Assembly: GCA_900129675.1 (NCBI GenBank)
Contig: FSRD01000001.1
Coordinates: 4,763,501-4,827,500 of the forward strand
Direction: 5' to 3'
Length of the DNA stretch: 64,000 nt
Origin: Bradyrhizobium erythrophlei
GTDB taxonomy: Bacteria > Pseudomonadota > Alphaproteobacteria > Rhizobiales > Xanthobacteraceae
The translations under genes were made by a program, and so were the position numbers. How positions within the stretch are numbered: the stretch's first letter is position 1; each line of letters begins with the position of its first letter. The notes below the pieces were generated by a model that saw only the letters and a program-made list of their open reading frames with translations, was not told the origin of the DNA and searched no databases. Positions 1 through 8,052 of the stretch are shown here, piece after piece.

Positions 1-318
1 ACAACCGTACAAATAATGAGACAGCCAGATCCGGTGAGGCGCCATTCGAACGCTGCCATCCCCAAGGCCGCTGAGCTGTGGTCCGTCGCGGCCGATGATG
101 GTATCATGGCACCTAAGTTCGGCTTTTTGTCTTTGTCACTATCCGCGGGACAGCGTTGCGGACTGGCCTCGGGCGGCAGCCCATCCTTCGTCCGATTGAC
201 AACAAGCCGCCGGAAGACGCCATGTCGCCTCGCTACACGGCCGAAAAATCTGGGCTATGGTGAGGCAAGGCCGGGGACACGGCTCAAAGCACACGACCGA
301 TCAGGGGGAGAAAATTTC
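1..318. other. Leader region upstream of the Liv operon, no gene recognised
   Basis: An open frame runs through this stretch into the first gene, but its translation has no family resemblance, is rich in Arg/Ser and lacks a ribosome site. A TTGACA hexamer is at 196-201 without a convincing -10 box at the usual distance. I see no other feature. The region probably holds the operon promoter. Confidence 0.4.
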
Positions 319-1491
319 ATGTCTATCCGAAGTCAAATATTGCTGGCCGCAAGCGCCGTCGCAGCCGTCCTTGCCGTGGCGCCTGCTCAAGCCGAGGATG
401 CCGTCAAGATCGGCCTGATCCTGCCGATGACCGGCGGCCAGGCGTCGACCGGCAAGCAGATCGACAACGCCATCAAACTCTATATGCAGCAGCACGGCGA
501 TACCGTTGCCGGCAAGAAGATCGAAATCATCCTGAAGGATGACGGCGCGCTTCCGGACAAGACCAAGACCGCCGCACAGGAGTTGATCGTCAACGACAAG
601 GTGAATTTCATCGCGGGCTTCGGCGTGACGCCGGCAGCCCTTGCCGCCGCCCCGCTGGCGACGCAGGGCAAGATCCCGGAAGTCGTGATGGCGGCGGGCA
701 CCTCGATCATCACCGAGCGCTCACCCTATATCGTGCGCACCTCTTTCACGCTGGCGCAGTCGTCGACCATCATCGGCGACTGGGCTGCCAAGAACGGCAT
801 CAAGAAGGTCGCAACGCTGACGTCCGACTACGCGCCGGGTAACGACGCGCTGACCTTCTTCAAGCAGAATTTCACCGCCGGCGGCGGCGAGATCGTCGAA
901 GAGGTCAAGGTGCCCTTGGCCAATCCGGACTTCGCACCCTTCCTGCAGCGGATGAAGGATGCCAAGCCCGACGCGGTGTTCGTGTTCGTGCCGGCGGGCC
1001 AGGGCGGCAATTTCATGAAGCAATATGCCGAGCGCGGGCTCGACAAGGCTGGCATCAAGGTGATCGGCCCCGGCGACGTCATGGACGACGATCTGCTCAA
1101 CGGCATGGGCGATGCGGCGCTCGGCACGGTCACCGCGCATCTGTATTCCGCGGCGCATCCGTCGGCGATGAACAAGGAATTCGTCGCCGCCTACAAGAAG
1201 GCATTCAACTCGCGGCCGGGTTTCATGGCGGTCAGCGGCTATGACGGCATCCATCTGATCTATGAGGCGCTGAAGAAGACCGGCGGCAAGACCGACGGCG
1301 ACGAGCTGATCGCGGCGATGAAGGGCATGAAGTGGGAAAGCCCGCGCGGCCCGATCTCGATCGATCCGGAAACCCGCGACATCGTGCAGAACATCTACAT
1401 TCGCAAGGTCGAGAAGGTCGACGGCGAACTCTACAACGTCGAATTCGCAACCTTCGAGGCGGTGAAGGATTCCGGCAAGACCAAGAAGTGA
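319..1491 (+). CDS. Branched-chain amino acid-type ABC transporter substrate-binding protein
   Basis: Periplasmic binding protein of the LivJ/LivK type (Peripla_BP_6 fold), 390 aa. It captures an amino acid or similar small ligand and delivers it to the permeases encoded just downstream. I chose the ATG at 319 because a purine-rich AGGGGGAG lies 9 bases upstream and the protein then begins with a classical signal peptide (MSIRSQILLAASAVAA, cleavage after AQA near residue 25); the frame stays open further upstream but is not protein-like. The mature part begins with the family-typical VKIGLILPMTGG. It is first in a run of five transporter genes, separated from livH by 139 bases holding a palindromic repeat. 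The ligand cannot be read from sequence; the Liv family also carries urea, amides and aromatic acids. Confidence 0.93.
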   Translation: MSIRSQILLAASAVAAVLAVAPAQAEDAVKIGLILPMTGGQASTGKQIDNAIKLYMQQHGDTVAGKKIEIILKDDGALPDKTKTAAQELIVNDKVNFIAGFGVTPAALAAAPLATQGKIPEVVMAAGTSIITERSPYIVRTSFTLAQSSTIIGDWAAKNGIKKVATLTSDYAPGNDALTFFKQNFTAGGGEIVEEVKVPLANPDFAPFLQRMKDAKPDAVFVFVPAGQGGNFMKQYAERGLDKAGIKVIGPGDVMDDDLLNGMGDAALGTVTAHLYSAAHPSAMNKEFVAAYKKAFNSRPGFMAVSGYDGIHLIYEALKKTGGKTDGDELIAAMKGMKWESPRGPISIDPETRDIVQNIYIRKVEKVDGELYNVEFATFEAVKDSGKTKK

Positions 1492-1504
1492 CGACGGCTT
1501 CGGC

Positions 1505-1599
1505 GTCATTCCGGGGCGCGAGCTCTTGCTCGCGAACGCGGAATCTCGACATTGCTGCACAAGATTCCGGGTTCAGCGCTGCGCGCTGCCCCGCAATGA
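1505..1599. repeat. Intergenic palindromic repeat (cattccgggg class)
   Basis: An imperfect inverted repeat starting GTCATTCCGGGGCGCGAG and ending GCTGCCCCGCAATGA sits between the binding-protein gene and livH. A second, better preserved copy with the same ends is at 28259-28352. Such elements are common between genes in Bradyrhizobium relatives. A folded transcript here could lower expression of the permease genes relative to the binding protein, which is inference. Confidence 0.6.
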
Positions 1600-1630
1600 T
1601 GGATTCCAAAGGCTCTGGGACTTTCCCTGA

Positions 1631-2500
1631 ATGACCACGCTGTTCACGATCCTGTTCGACGGTGTCGCCTACGGCATGCTGCTGTTCGTGCTGGCCTGCG
1701 GCCTCGCCGTGACGCTCGGGCTGATGAACTTCGTCAATCTTGCGCATGGCGCCTTCGCCATGACTGGCGGCTATGTCTGCGCCGTGCTGGTCAATAATTC
1801 CGGCTGGCCGTTCTTCGCTGGCCTGCCGCTGGCCTTTGTTTCGAGTGCGCTGATCGGCGTGGTGCTGGAACGCGCGCTGTACCGTCATCTCTACACGCGA
1901 AGCCATCTCGACCAGGTGCTGTTCTCGGTCGGGCTCGTCTTCATGTCGGTCGCGGCGGTCGATTACATCATGGGATCGTCGCGGATCTTCATCAAGCTGC
2001 CGGCGGCGCTGGAGGGCCAGTTCGACTTCTTCGGTGTCGGGATCGGCCGCTACCGGCTGATGATCATCGTGATCTGCGGCCTGCTCACGGTCGCACTGCA
2101 ACTGGTCCTGGCCCGGACGCGTTTCGGCAGCCGCCTGCGCGCCGCGGTGGACGATCCCCGGGCGGCCAGCGGGCTTGGTATCAATGTGCCGCAGGTATTC
2201 GCCTTCACCTTTGCCTTCGGCTGCGGCCTTGCCGGTCTCGGCGGCGCGCTGAGCGCGGAAGTACTCGGGCTCGATCCGTATTTCCCGCTGAAGTTCATGA
2301 TCTACTTCCTGATCGTGGTAACGGTCGGCGGCTCCTCCAGCATCACCGGGCCGTTTCTGGCCTCGCTGCTGCTTGGCATCGGCGATGTCGCCGGCAAATA
2401 TTATGTGCCGAAGATGGGCCCCTTCGTGATCTACACCATCATGATCGTGATCCTGATCTGGCGCCCGAACGGCCTGTTCGGCCGCACCGCTACGCGTTGA
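1631..2500 (+). CDS. livH: ABC transporter permease, LivH family
   Basis: Inner-membrane permease of the branched-chain amino acid importer family (BPD_transp_2), 289 aa, the usual LivH length. It is strongly hydrophobic, with about eight predicted membrane helices. The early segment GLMNFVNLAHGAF (residues 33-45) is characteristic of LivH, and a cytoplasmic ATPase-contact loop is visible near RFGSRLRAAVDDPRAA (residues 159-174). It pairs with LivM to form the channel for the ligand brought by the upstream binding protein. Its stop codon overlaps the possible TTG start of livM, pointing to coupled translation. Confidence 0.92.
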   Translation: MTTLFTILFDGVAYGMLLFVLACGLAVTLGLMNFVNLAHGAFAMTGGYVCAVLVNNSGWPFFAGLPLAFVSSALIGVVLERALYRHLYTRSHLDQVLFSVGLVFMSVAAVDYIMGSSRIFIKLPAALEGQFDFFGVGIGRYRLMIIVICGLLTVALQLVLARTRFGSRLRAAVDDPRAASGLGINVPQVFAFTFAFGCGLAGLGGALSAEVLGLDPYFPLKFMIYFLIVVTVGGSSSITGPFLASLLLGIGDVAGKYYVPKMGPFVIYTIMIVILIWRPNGLFGRTATR

Positions 2501-2505
2501 TCCCG

Positions 2506-3537
2506 ATGACCGCGCTTCCCGACCTCTCATCCCATGCGTTGGCCAGCGCCCGTTGGCGCCCGGCCGAGATTGTGTTCTGGGTCCTCGCGCTGGCCTGCGC
2601 CTTCCTGTTTCCCTCCCGCTACCTGATCATGACCGACATCGTGCGGCTGGCGCTGTTTGCGCTCTCGCTCGACCTGATCCTCGGCTATGCCGGCATCGTC
2701 TCGCTCGGCCACGCCGCATTTTTCGGCGTCGGCGCCTATTCGGCCGGGCTGATGGCGCTGCATGGCGTCATCAACGAGCCGGTCATCGCGCTGGTCGCGG
2801 CAGGCCTGGTCGCCACCGTGCTCGGCTTTCTCACCAGTTTCCTGGTGATCCGCGGCGTCGACCTGACCCGGCTGATGGTGACGCTTGGGATTGCACTGCT
2901 GCTGGAAGCGCTGGCGGAACGCTATTCCGACATCACCGGCGGCACCGACGGGCTGCAGGGCATCGAGATGCAGCCGATCCTTGGGCACTTTGCCTTCGAC
3001 ATGTTCGGCAAGACCGGCTTCTTCTATTCGCTGATCGTGTTGTTCGTGCTGTTCCTGCTGGCGCGCCGCGTCGTGCACTCGCCGTTCGGGCTCTCGCTGC
3101 GCGCGATCAGGAACAATCCGCTGCGGGCGGCGGCGATCGGCGTGCCCGTCAACCGCCGCCTGATCGCGGTCTATACGCTGGCGGCCTTTTACGCCGGCAT
3201 ATCCGGCGCGCTGTTCACCCAGACCACAGCGCTGGCTTCGCTCGACGTGTTTTCGTTCGAACGCTCCGCCGATCTGATGCTGGTGCTGGTGATCGGCGGC
3301 ACCGGCTATCTCTATGGCGGCCTGATCGGCGCCGTCGTGTTCAAGATGCTGCAGGAGTTCTTCTCGACCATCACGCCGCAATACTGGCAATTCTGGATCG
3401 GCCTCGTATTGGTGGTGATCGTGCTGGTCGGCCGCGCGCGGATTCATCGCTGGGCCTTGTGGTTGCCGAACCTCGTCATCCGGCAATTCGCCGGCCGCAA
3501 GGCCGTCGTTGCCATCCCCGAAAGTGATGCGTCATGA
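2506..3537 (+). CDS. livM: ABC transporter permease, LivM family
   Basis: Second permease of the Liv-type importer, about 343 aa. Many membrane helices are visible, and the coupling loop LSLRAIRNNPLRAAAIGV lies near residue 200, a hallmark of LivM. The ATG at 2506 (MTALPDL) is taken as the start; a TTG three codons upstream at 2497 would overlap the livH stop and cannot be excluded. The gene ends in an ATGA overlap with livG (3534-3537). The tight packing supports one polycistronic message and a LivH-LivM heterodimer with the two ATPases. Confidence 0.92.
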   Translation: MTALPDLSSHALASARWRPAEIVFWVLALACAFLFPSRYLIMTDIVRLALFALSLDLILGYAGIVSLGHAAFFGVGAYSAGLMALHGVINEPVIALVAAGLVATVLGFLTSFLVIRGVDLTRLMVTLGIALLLEALAERYSDITGGTDGLQGIEMQPILGHFAFDMFGKTGFFYSLIVLFVLFLLARRVVHSPFGLSLRAIRNNPLRAAAIGVPVNRRLIAVYTLAAFYAGISGALFTQTTALASLDVFSFERSADLMLVLVIGGTGYLYGGLIGAVVFKMLQEFFSTITPQYWQFWIGLVLVVIVLVGRARIHRWALWLPNLVIRQFAGRKAVVAIPESDAS

Positions 3538-4286
3538 CGATCGCGCTGGAAACAAAAGGCCTGGAAAAATCGTTCGGTGGCCTCAGGATCACCCGCGACC
3601 TCTCGCTCAGGGTCGAGCAGGGCGCCCGCCAAGCGCTGATCGGGCCGAACGGTGCCGGCAAGACCACCGTCATCAATCTCCTGACCGGCGTGCTCAAGCC
3701 CAATGGCGGACGCATCCTGCTGGAAGGCAACGACATCACCGATTTGCCGGTTCACAAGCGGGTGCTGCGCGGGCTGTCGCGCACCTTCCAGATCAACCAG
3801 CTCTATGCCGATTTGACGCCGCTCGAGACCATCGGGCTCGCGGTCTCCGAACGGCTCGGTCGCGGCGGCGACTGGTGGCGGCGGATGGGCACCCGCAGCG
3901 ACGTCAATAGCGAGATTGCGGAAACGCTTGGTCGCTTTCATCTGCTCGACGTGATGAACGACCTCACCGCCACTTTGCCCTACGGCAAGCAGCGCCTGCT
4001 CGAGATCGCGGTCGCGATTGCGACCAAGCCGCGCGTGCTGCTGCTCGACGAGCCCGCCGCCGGCGTCCCCGAAAGCGAGCGTCACGACATCCTGGCCGCG
4101 GTCGCGGCCCTGCCCCGGGATGTCACGGTGCTGCTGATCGAGCATGACATGGATCTGGTGTTCTCGTTCGCCGACCGCATCTCGGTGCTGGTCAACGGCG
4201 CGATGCTGGTGGAAGGCCCGCCGGACGAAGTGGCGCGTGATCCCCAGGTCAAGGCGGTCTATCTCGGCGAGGCCGCCGATGTCTGA
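3534..4286 (+). CDS. livG: ABC transporter ATP-binding protein, LivG family
   Basis: Cytoplasmic ATPase energising the Liv-type importer, 250 aa. Walker A GPNGAGKTT is at residues 37-45, Walker B VLLLDEPAAG near 165-175, and the switch histidine in LLIEHDMDLV near 200. The signature region reads LPYGKQRLLEIA instead of LSGGQ, a variation seen in LivG proteins. The LivG-type insertion after SRTFQINQLY is present. Start and stop overlap the neighbouring genes (ATGA with livM; the last eight bases lie inside livF), so translation is probably coupled. Confidence 0.93.
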   Translation: MTIALETKGLEKSFGGLRITRDLSLRVEQGARQALIGPNGAGKTTVINLLTGVLKPNGGRILLEGNDITDLPVHKRVLRGLSRTFQINQLYADLTPLETIGLAVSERLGRGGDWWRRMGTRSDVNSEIAETLGRFHLLDVMNDLTATLPYGKQRLLEIAVAIATKPRVLLLDEPAAGVPESERHDILAAVAALPRDVTVLLIEHDMDLVFSFADRISVLVNGAMLVEGPPDEVARDPQVKAVYLGEAADV

Positions 4287-4995
4287 CCTACTCACCATCG
4301 AAGGCCTGCGCGCCGGCTATGGCGAGGCGGTGGTGTTGCCGGGCATGACGCTTTCCCTCGCCGAAGGCCAGGTGTTGGCGCTGCTCGGGCGTAACGGCAC
4401 CGGCAAGACCACGCTGATCAATTCGATCGTCGGCATCACCCGCCGGTTCGGCGGCACCGTCGGGCTCGGCGGGCTCGATCTGACGCCGATGCGGCCGGAC
4501 CAGCGGGCGCGGGCCGGGATCGGCTGGGTGCCGCAGGAGCGCAATATCTTCCGCTCGCTGACGGTGGAAGAAAACATGACGGCCGTGGCGCAGCCCGGGC
4601 CGTGGACGGTGGCGAAAATCTACGAGATGTTCCCGCGCTTGAGGGAGCGCCGCAATAATTTCGGCAACCAGCTCTCCGGCGGCGAGCAGCAGATGCTGGC
4701 GATCGGCCGGGCGCTGACGCTGAACCCAAAAGTGCTGCTGCTGGACGAGCCGACCGAGGGTCTGGCGCCGATCATCGTCGAGGAACTGCTGAGGGCGATC
4801 GGCACCATCTCCCGCGCCGGCGGCCTCTGCTCGATCATTGTCGAGCAGAATGCGCAAAAGATTCTGGGGCTGGCCGATCGTGTTGTAATATTGGAGCGCG
4901 GCGCGATCGTCCACGATGCGGCAAGCGCTGCCCTGAAAGCTGATCCCGCCGTGCTCGAACGCTTTCTTGGCGTCTCCGGCGCCGCCGCACATTGA
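4279..4995 (+). CDS. livF: ABC transporter ATP-binding protein, LivF family
   Basis: Second ATPase of the importer, 238 aa as usual for LivF. Walker A LGRNGTGKTT is at residues 36-45, the signature LSGGEQQM near 133-140, Walker B VLLLDEPTEGLAP near 154-166, and the switch His position is replaced by Gln in IVEQNA, as is normal for LivF. The ATG at 4279 lies inside the end of livG; a longer open frame upstream reads through livG in another frame and is not coding. It is followed after 25 bases by a methyltransferase gene that probably belongs to the same transcript. Confidence 0.93.
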   Translation: MSDLLTIEGLRAGYGEAVVLPGMTLSLAEGQVLALLGRNGTGKTTLINSIVGITRRFGGTVGLGGLDLTPMRPDQRARAGIGWVPQERNIFRSLTVEENMTAVAQPGPWTVAKIYEMFPRLRERRNNFGNQLSGGEQQMLAIGRALTLNPKVLLLDEPTEGLAPIIVEELLRAIGTISRAGGLCSIIVEQNAQKILGLADRVVILERGAIVHDAASAALKADPAVLERFLGVSGAAAH

Positions 4996-5020
4996 ATTAA
5001 ATTCTCGGGAGTTGACGACC

Positions 5021-6139
5021 ATGCAGCGAACCAAACCCCCTTTCCGCGCCGACGAGGTCGGCAGCCTGTTGCGGCCGCCGCGCATCAAGGAAGCGCGCGC
5101 CAAACTGGAGAAGGGCGGGATCACGGCCGAGGACCTTCGCAAGGCGGAGGATCTGGAGATCGAGAAGGTCGTGCACAAGCAGGCCTCGATCGGCCTGAAG
5201 CTTGCGACCGACGGCGAATTCCGCCGCTCCTGGTGGCATTTCGATTTTCTCAGCCATCTCACCGGCTGCGAGCTGTTCCATCCCGACACGGGGATTCAGT
5301 TCGCGGGCGTTGAGACCCGGCACGACGCCATTCGCGTGATCGGCAAGATCGACTTTCCCGACAATCATCCGATGCTGGATCACTTCCGCTTTCTGAAGAA
5401 GCAGTGCGACACGGCGCATGTCACGGCGAAGATGACGATCCCATCGCCGGCAGTGCTGCATTTCCGCGGCGGCCGCAAGGCGATCTCCAGGGATGTCTAT
5501 CCCGATCTCGATGCGTTCTACCAGGATCTCGGCAAGACCTACCGCAAGGCGGTGAGGGCGTTCTATGCCGCCGGCTGCCGCTATCTGCAGTTCGACGACA
5601 CCGTGTGGGCCTATCTGTGCTCGCAGGAAGAACTGCAAAAGGCCCGCGAGCGCGGCGACAATCCCGATGGCCTGCAGGAAATCTACGCCCGTATCATCAA
5701 CTACGCGATCGCCGAGCGGCCGGCCGACATGGTGATCACCACCCATGTCTGCCGCGGCAATTTCCGCTCCACCTGGATTTCTTCCGGCGGCTACGAGCCG
5801 GTGGCGGAGACCATGCTGGCGGGAACCAATTACGACGGCTATTTCCTCGAATATGATTCCGACCGTGCCGGCGGCTTCGAGCCGCTGCGCTATCTGCCGA
5901 AGGGCAACAAGATCGTCGTGGTCGGCGTCATCACCTCGAAGTTCGGCGAACTCGAGAAGAAGGACGACATCAAGCGGCGGCTGGAGGAGGCGGCAAAGTT
6001 CGCGCCGCTCGATCAACTCGCGGTGTCGCCGCAATGCGGCTTTGCGTCGACCGAGGAGGGCAACATCCTCTCCGAGGAAGAGCAGTGGGCCAAGTTGAAG
6101 CTCGCGGTCGACGTCGCCAACGAGGTGTGGGGGAAGTAG
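5021..6139 (+). CDS. Cobalamin-independent methionine synthase C-domain protein (MetE/YxjG-like)
   Basis: A 372-residue protein matching only the C-terminal catalytic half of MetE, like the YxjG/YxjH and archaeal MetE group. The family moves a methyl group to a zinc-bound thiol such as homocysteine. Expected zinc ligands are visible: His and Cys in THVCRGN, a Glu in FLEYDSDRAGG, and Cys in SPQCGFAS near the C-terminus. The N-terminal DEVGSLLRP is also typical. The start ATG at 5021 lies 25 bases after livF, with GGGAGTTG upstream. The methyl donor is unknown, because the folate-binding N-terminal half of full MetE is absent. Placement behind an importer suggests its thiol or methyl donor may be imported, which is inference. 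Confidence 0.85.
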   Translation: MQRTKPPFRADEVGSLLRPPRIKEARAKLEKGGITAEDLRKAEDLEIEKVVHKQASIGLKLATDGEFRRSWWHFDFLSHLTGCELFHPDTGIQFAGVETRHDAIRVIGKIDFPDNHPMLDHFRFLKKQCDTAHVTAKMTIPSPAVLHFRGGRKAISRDVYPDLDAFYQDLGKTYRKAVRAFYAAGCRYLQFDDTVWAYLCSQEELQKARERGDNPDGLQEIYARIINYAIAERPADMVITTHVCRGNFRSTWISSGGYEPVAETMLAGTNYDGYFLEYDSDRAGGFEPLRYLPKGNKIVVVGVITSKFGELEKKDDIKRRLEEAAKFAPLDQLAVSPQCGFASTEEGNILSEEEQWAKLKLAVDVANEVWGK

Positions 6140-6147
6140 GTCCACCG

Positions 6148-6262
6148 TCATTGCGAGCGAAGCGAAGCAATCCATCCGTCCGCTTGCTGAGGCATGGATT
6201 GCTTCCGCCTTCGCTCGTTGAGCTTCGGCGGACAAGTCGTTGCAAGGGCTCCTCGCAATGAC
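6148..6262. repeat. Intergenic palindromic repeat (cattgcgagcgaagc class)
   Basis: Begins GTCATTGCGAGCGAAGCGAA and ends CTCGCAATGACG, with an internal ATGGATTGCTTC complementary to GAAGCAATCCAT. It is a large imperfect palindrome of a different class from the one at 1505-1599. Such elements are frequent intergenic repeats in this bacterial group; here it directly follows the MetE-like gene and may act in termination or mRNA 3'-end protection (inference). Confidence 0.55.
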
Positions 6263-6338
6263 GTGGTGGCGATCCGCCGCGGGGTTACGGGATATTGCGG
6301 GATGGTCCGCCAAACGAGGGGCGAGGATGAGGAGCGAG

Positions 6339-6346
6339 GATTGTAG
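6339..6346. repeat. Left target-site duplication (gattgtag)
   Basis: The 8-mer GATTGTAG directly abuts the left inverted repeat of the insertion sequence and recurs exactly at 7629-7636 beyond the right end. Confidence 0.8.
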
Positions 6347-7628
6347 CCACGGCAAGGAATCCGGGTTAACGGCTGATTTGGAGAACCTGGAGCAGGAAAT
6401 CGGCGCTCCAACTTGCCCGTTTTCTGCGGGTCTTGATGCTTCCGGTGGTTTTGTGGTTGCGGAGGAGGTCGAGAGCGAAGCGGCGGACGACGGCCATGTT
6501 CTTGGCGCCATGGCCTGTCCTGTATCGCGACAGATCATCGCCGAATTCGACGTCGAGCAGCCAGTGCATGCTCTCCACCCCCCAATGGCCGCGACATCCT
6601 TTGGCAGTGCGTTCGATGTCGAGCGGCGCGGAGCAGATGTAGGTGCGGGTGTCGAAGGTCGAGCGATCGGCATGTTCGGTCCGGGTGTCGACCTTGACGA
6701 TGGTCTTGATGTTGGTGAAGCGCGGTTGCCCGGGATAGCTGCGCTCGGACACGATCCAGTCGACCGCCTTCGAGGCGGTGTAGGTGCGGGTCTCGATGCG
6801 GCCGTGACCCTTCTCGACGGTTGTTTTGGTAACCAGCTCGCTGGCCTGGGCAGTGCGGAAGTAGTCCACGACATCGGCTTCCAGAGTAGGCTGGTTGCCC
6901 TTCAGTGCCAGCAGGTAATCGGCTTTGTGGGCCACGATCTTGTCGGCGATGTCGACCTGACAGCCCATGGCATCGATGGTGACCAGGGCACCTTCGAGCT
7001 GGCCGGCTTCGGCGAGCTGGTCGAGAAGCTCGGGAATAGCGGTAATCTCGTTGGTCTTCTCCGGAACCCCGAGCTGCGCCAAGGTCAGTCTTGCGGTGGT
7101 GGCATAGGCGCTGAGCGTGTGCAGGGCCTTGAGCCCCTTGCGATGGTCGTGGGTGCGGCGCGCCGTCTTTCCATCGATGGCGATGAAATCGTGCCGATCC
7201 GGCCAGATGGCGGCGACCCAGCTATTGAAGCAGCGTTGGAACAGGACCGGATCGATGCGGTTCACCAAGTCGCGCAGCCAGCGCGCACACGGAATGCCAT
7301 GATGGAAATCGGAAAACCGCCGCAGGAAATCGAGATGATGCTCGCCCCAAGCGACGATGTCGTCGAAATCATCGCAGGAGGCGATGGTCGCGCAGGTCAC
7401 CAGCAGCAGAACCTCCTTAATCGGATAGAGAATCCGCCACGCTTCCCGGTCGTCGTCGAGTTCGGAAAAGTTCTTCAAAAGAAGCGCCAAACGAGCCCGC
7501 GGGCTCTCGTCCTCGACGATCGTGTCCATCTCGATGCTCCAGCCGAATCAAAGCACCGAGGGAATCACCAACCGCCGTCAACGCAAAATCAGCCCTTTCG
7601 GCCCGTTAACCCGAGTTCCGAGCCGTGG
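6347..7628 (-). mobile_element. Complete ISAs1-family insertion sequence
   Basis: A 1282-bp element bounded by imperfect terminal inverted repeats of about 24 bp: the left end reads CCACGGCAAGGAATCCGG..., the inverted right end CCACGGCTCGGAACTCGG..., both ending in GTTAAC. It is flanked by the 8-bp direct repeat GATTGTAG, within the range known for ISAs1 elements. It contains one full-length transposase gene on the minus strand. The intact ends, exact duplication and uninterrupted gene point to a fairly recent insertion. Confidence 0.85.
6366..7529 (-). CDS. ISAs1-family DDE transposase
   Basis: A 387-residue transposase, full length for the ISAs1 family (related to the H-repeat-associated proteins). 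DDE catalytic residues can be assigned: Asp in FIAIDGKTARRT (about residue 119), Asp in VTIDAMGCQ (about 187), and Glu in the C-terminal GVESMHWLLDVEFGDD (about 323). The N-terminal DUF4372-like/DDE-associated region (IKEVLLLVTCATIASCDDF) is complete. There is no frameshift or stop, so the enzyme is probably active. The stop codon lies 19 bases inside the left end of the element. Confidence 0.92.
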   Translation of the reverse strand: MDTIVEDESPRARLALLLKNFSELDDDREAWRILYPIKEVLLLVTCATIASCDDFDDIVAWGEHHLDFLRRFSDFHHGIPCARWLRDLVNRIDPVLFQRCFNSWVAAIWPDRHDFIAIDGKTARRTHDHRKGLKALHTLSAYATTARLTLAQLGVPEKTNEITAIPELLDQLAEAGQLEGALVTIDAMGCQVDIADKIVAHKADYLLALKGNQPTLEADVVDYFRTAQASELVTKTTVEKGHGRIETRTYTASKAVDWIVSERSYPGQPRFTNIKTIVKVDTRTEHADRSTFDTRTYICSAPLDIERTAKGCRGHWGVESMHWLLDVEFGDDLSRYRTGHGAKNMAVVRRFALDLLRNHKTTGSIKTRRKRASWSADFLLQVLQISR

Positions 7629-7636
7629 GATTGTAG
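7629..7636. repeat. Right target-site duplication (gattgtag)
   Basis: An exact copy of the 8-mer at 6339-6346, immediately outside the right inverted repeat. The restored pre-insertion sequence reads GAGCGAGGATTGTAGCCGCG. Confidence 0.8.
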
Positions 7637-7646
7637 CCGCGTAAGA

Positions 7647-7675
7647 TTGTGAAGGAGTGCTGGTTATGCTACAAT
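7647..7675 (+). promoter_or_regulatory. Probable sigma70-type promoter
   Basis: TTGTGA at 7647-7652 and TACAAT at 7670-7675 are separated by exactly 17 bases. The pair begins 10 bases beyond the right target duplication of the insertion sequence, so the insertion left it intact. It would drive the small exported protein starting at 7719. Confidence 0.45.
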
Positions 7676-7718
7676 TAGCCACTCCTTGGGGCAGGCAGGC
7701 ATGTCAGAGGAGCTGACT

Positions 7719-7961
7719 ATGACCAAGAGTATTCTTGTCAGTCTTGCTATCCTCACTCTCTCTGCTTCTGCCGCTTTGGCCGCGCATCGGACTCATCATC
7801 GCCACGCGATTCATAGCCCAGCGATGAACGCATTTGCCGGTGTGGGTGCGTCTCCGGTCGTCCGGACGGGGCTTCTATTGACCATGCTCGGCCAAATTAT
7901 CGTGACACTCACGTCCGCGGGCTCGGGCATGGAAGCACCTCTCAAGGTTTCCATGTGGTGA
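7719..7961 (+). CDS. Small exported protein, hypothetical, possibly a frameshifted paralogue
   Basis: An 80-residue product starting with a clear signal peptide (MTKSILVSLAILTLSASAALA, cleavage after ALA) and a His-rich start to the mature part. GAGGAG lies a few bases upstream of the ATG. The motif AGVGASPVV near residue 45 is nearly the same as AGVGPSPVV in the next gene, and DNA at 7834-7864 and 8390-8420 matches at most positions. After this motif the reading frame becomes hydrophobic and unlike the neighbour, so the tail may result from a frameshift. Function unknown; periplasmic location is inferred. Confidence 0.5.
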   Translation: MTKSILVSLAILTLSASAALAAHRTHHRHAIHSPAMNAFAGVGASPVVRTGLLLTMLGQIIVTLTSAGSGMEAPLKVSMW

Positions 7962-8052
7962 CGTTCGTGAAGCGTTTGATCTGTCGCAACGCGCGCGACA
8001 AGCGAAGGCAAATCGTTTTCAAAATGGGGCAAGCAGGCAATGGAGAAAAGCC

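Noticed and set aside
1232..2530. Long minus-strand open frames opposite the Liv genes, metK, ahcY, hldE, the dehydratase and manC
   Set aside because: They are shadows produced by high GC: Arg/Ala/His/Gln-rich, without family motifs, and they lie over genes with clear domains.
2553..3527. Long plus-strand frame overlapping livM
   Set aside because: It is the alternative frame of livM, with Arg/Pro-rich low-complexity translation and no domain.
6240..7652. 470-codon plus-strand frame across the insertion sequence
   Set aside because: It runs through the inverted repeats and opposite to the transposase; no protein family is recognisable.
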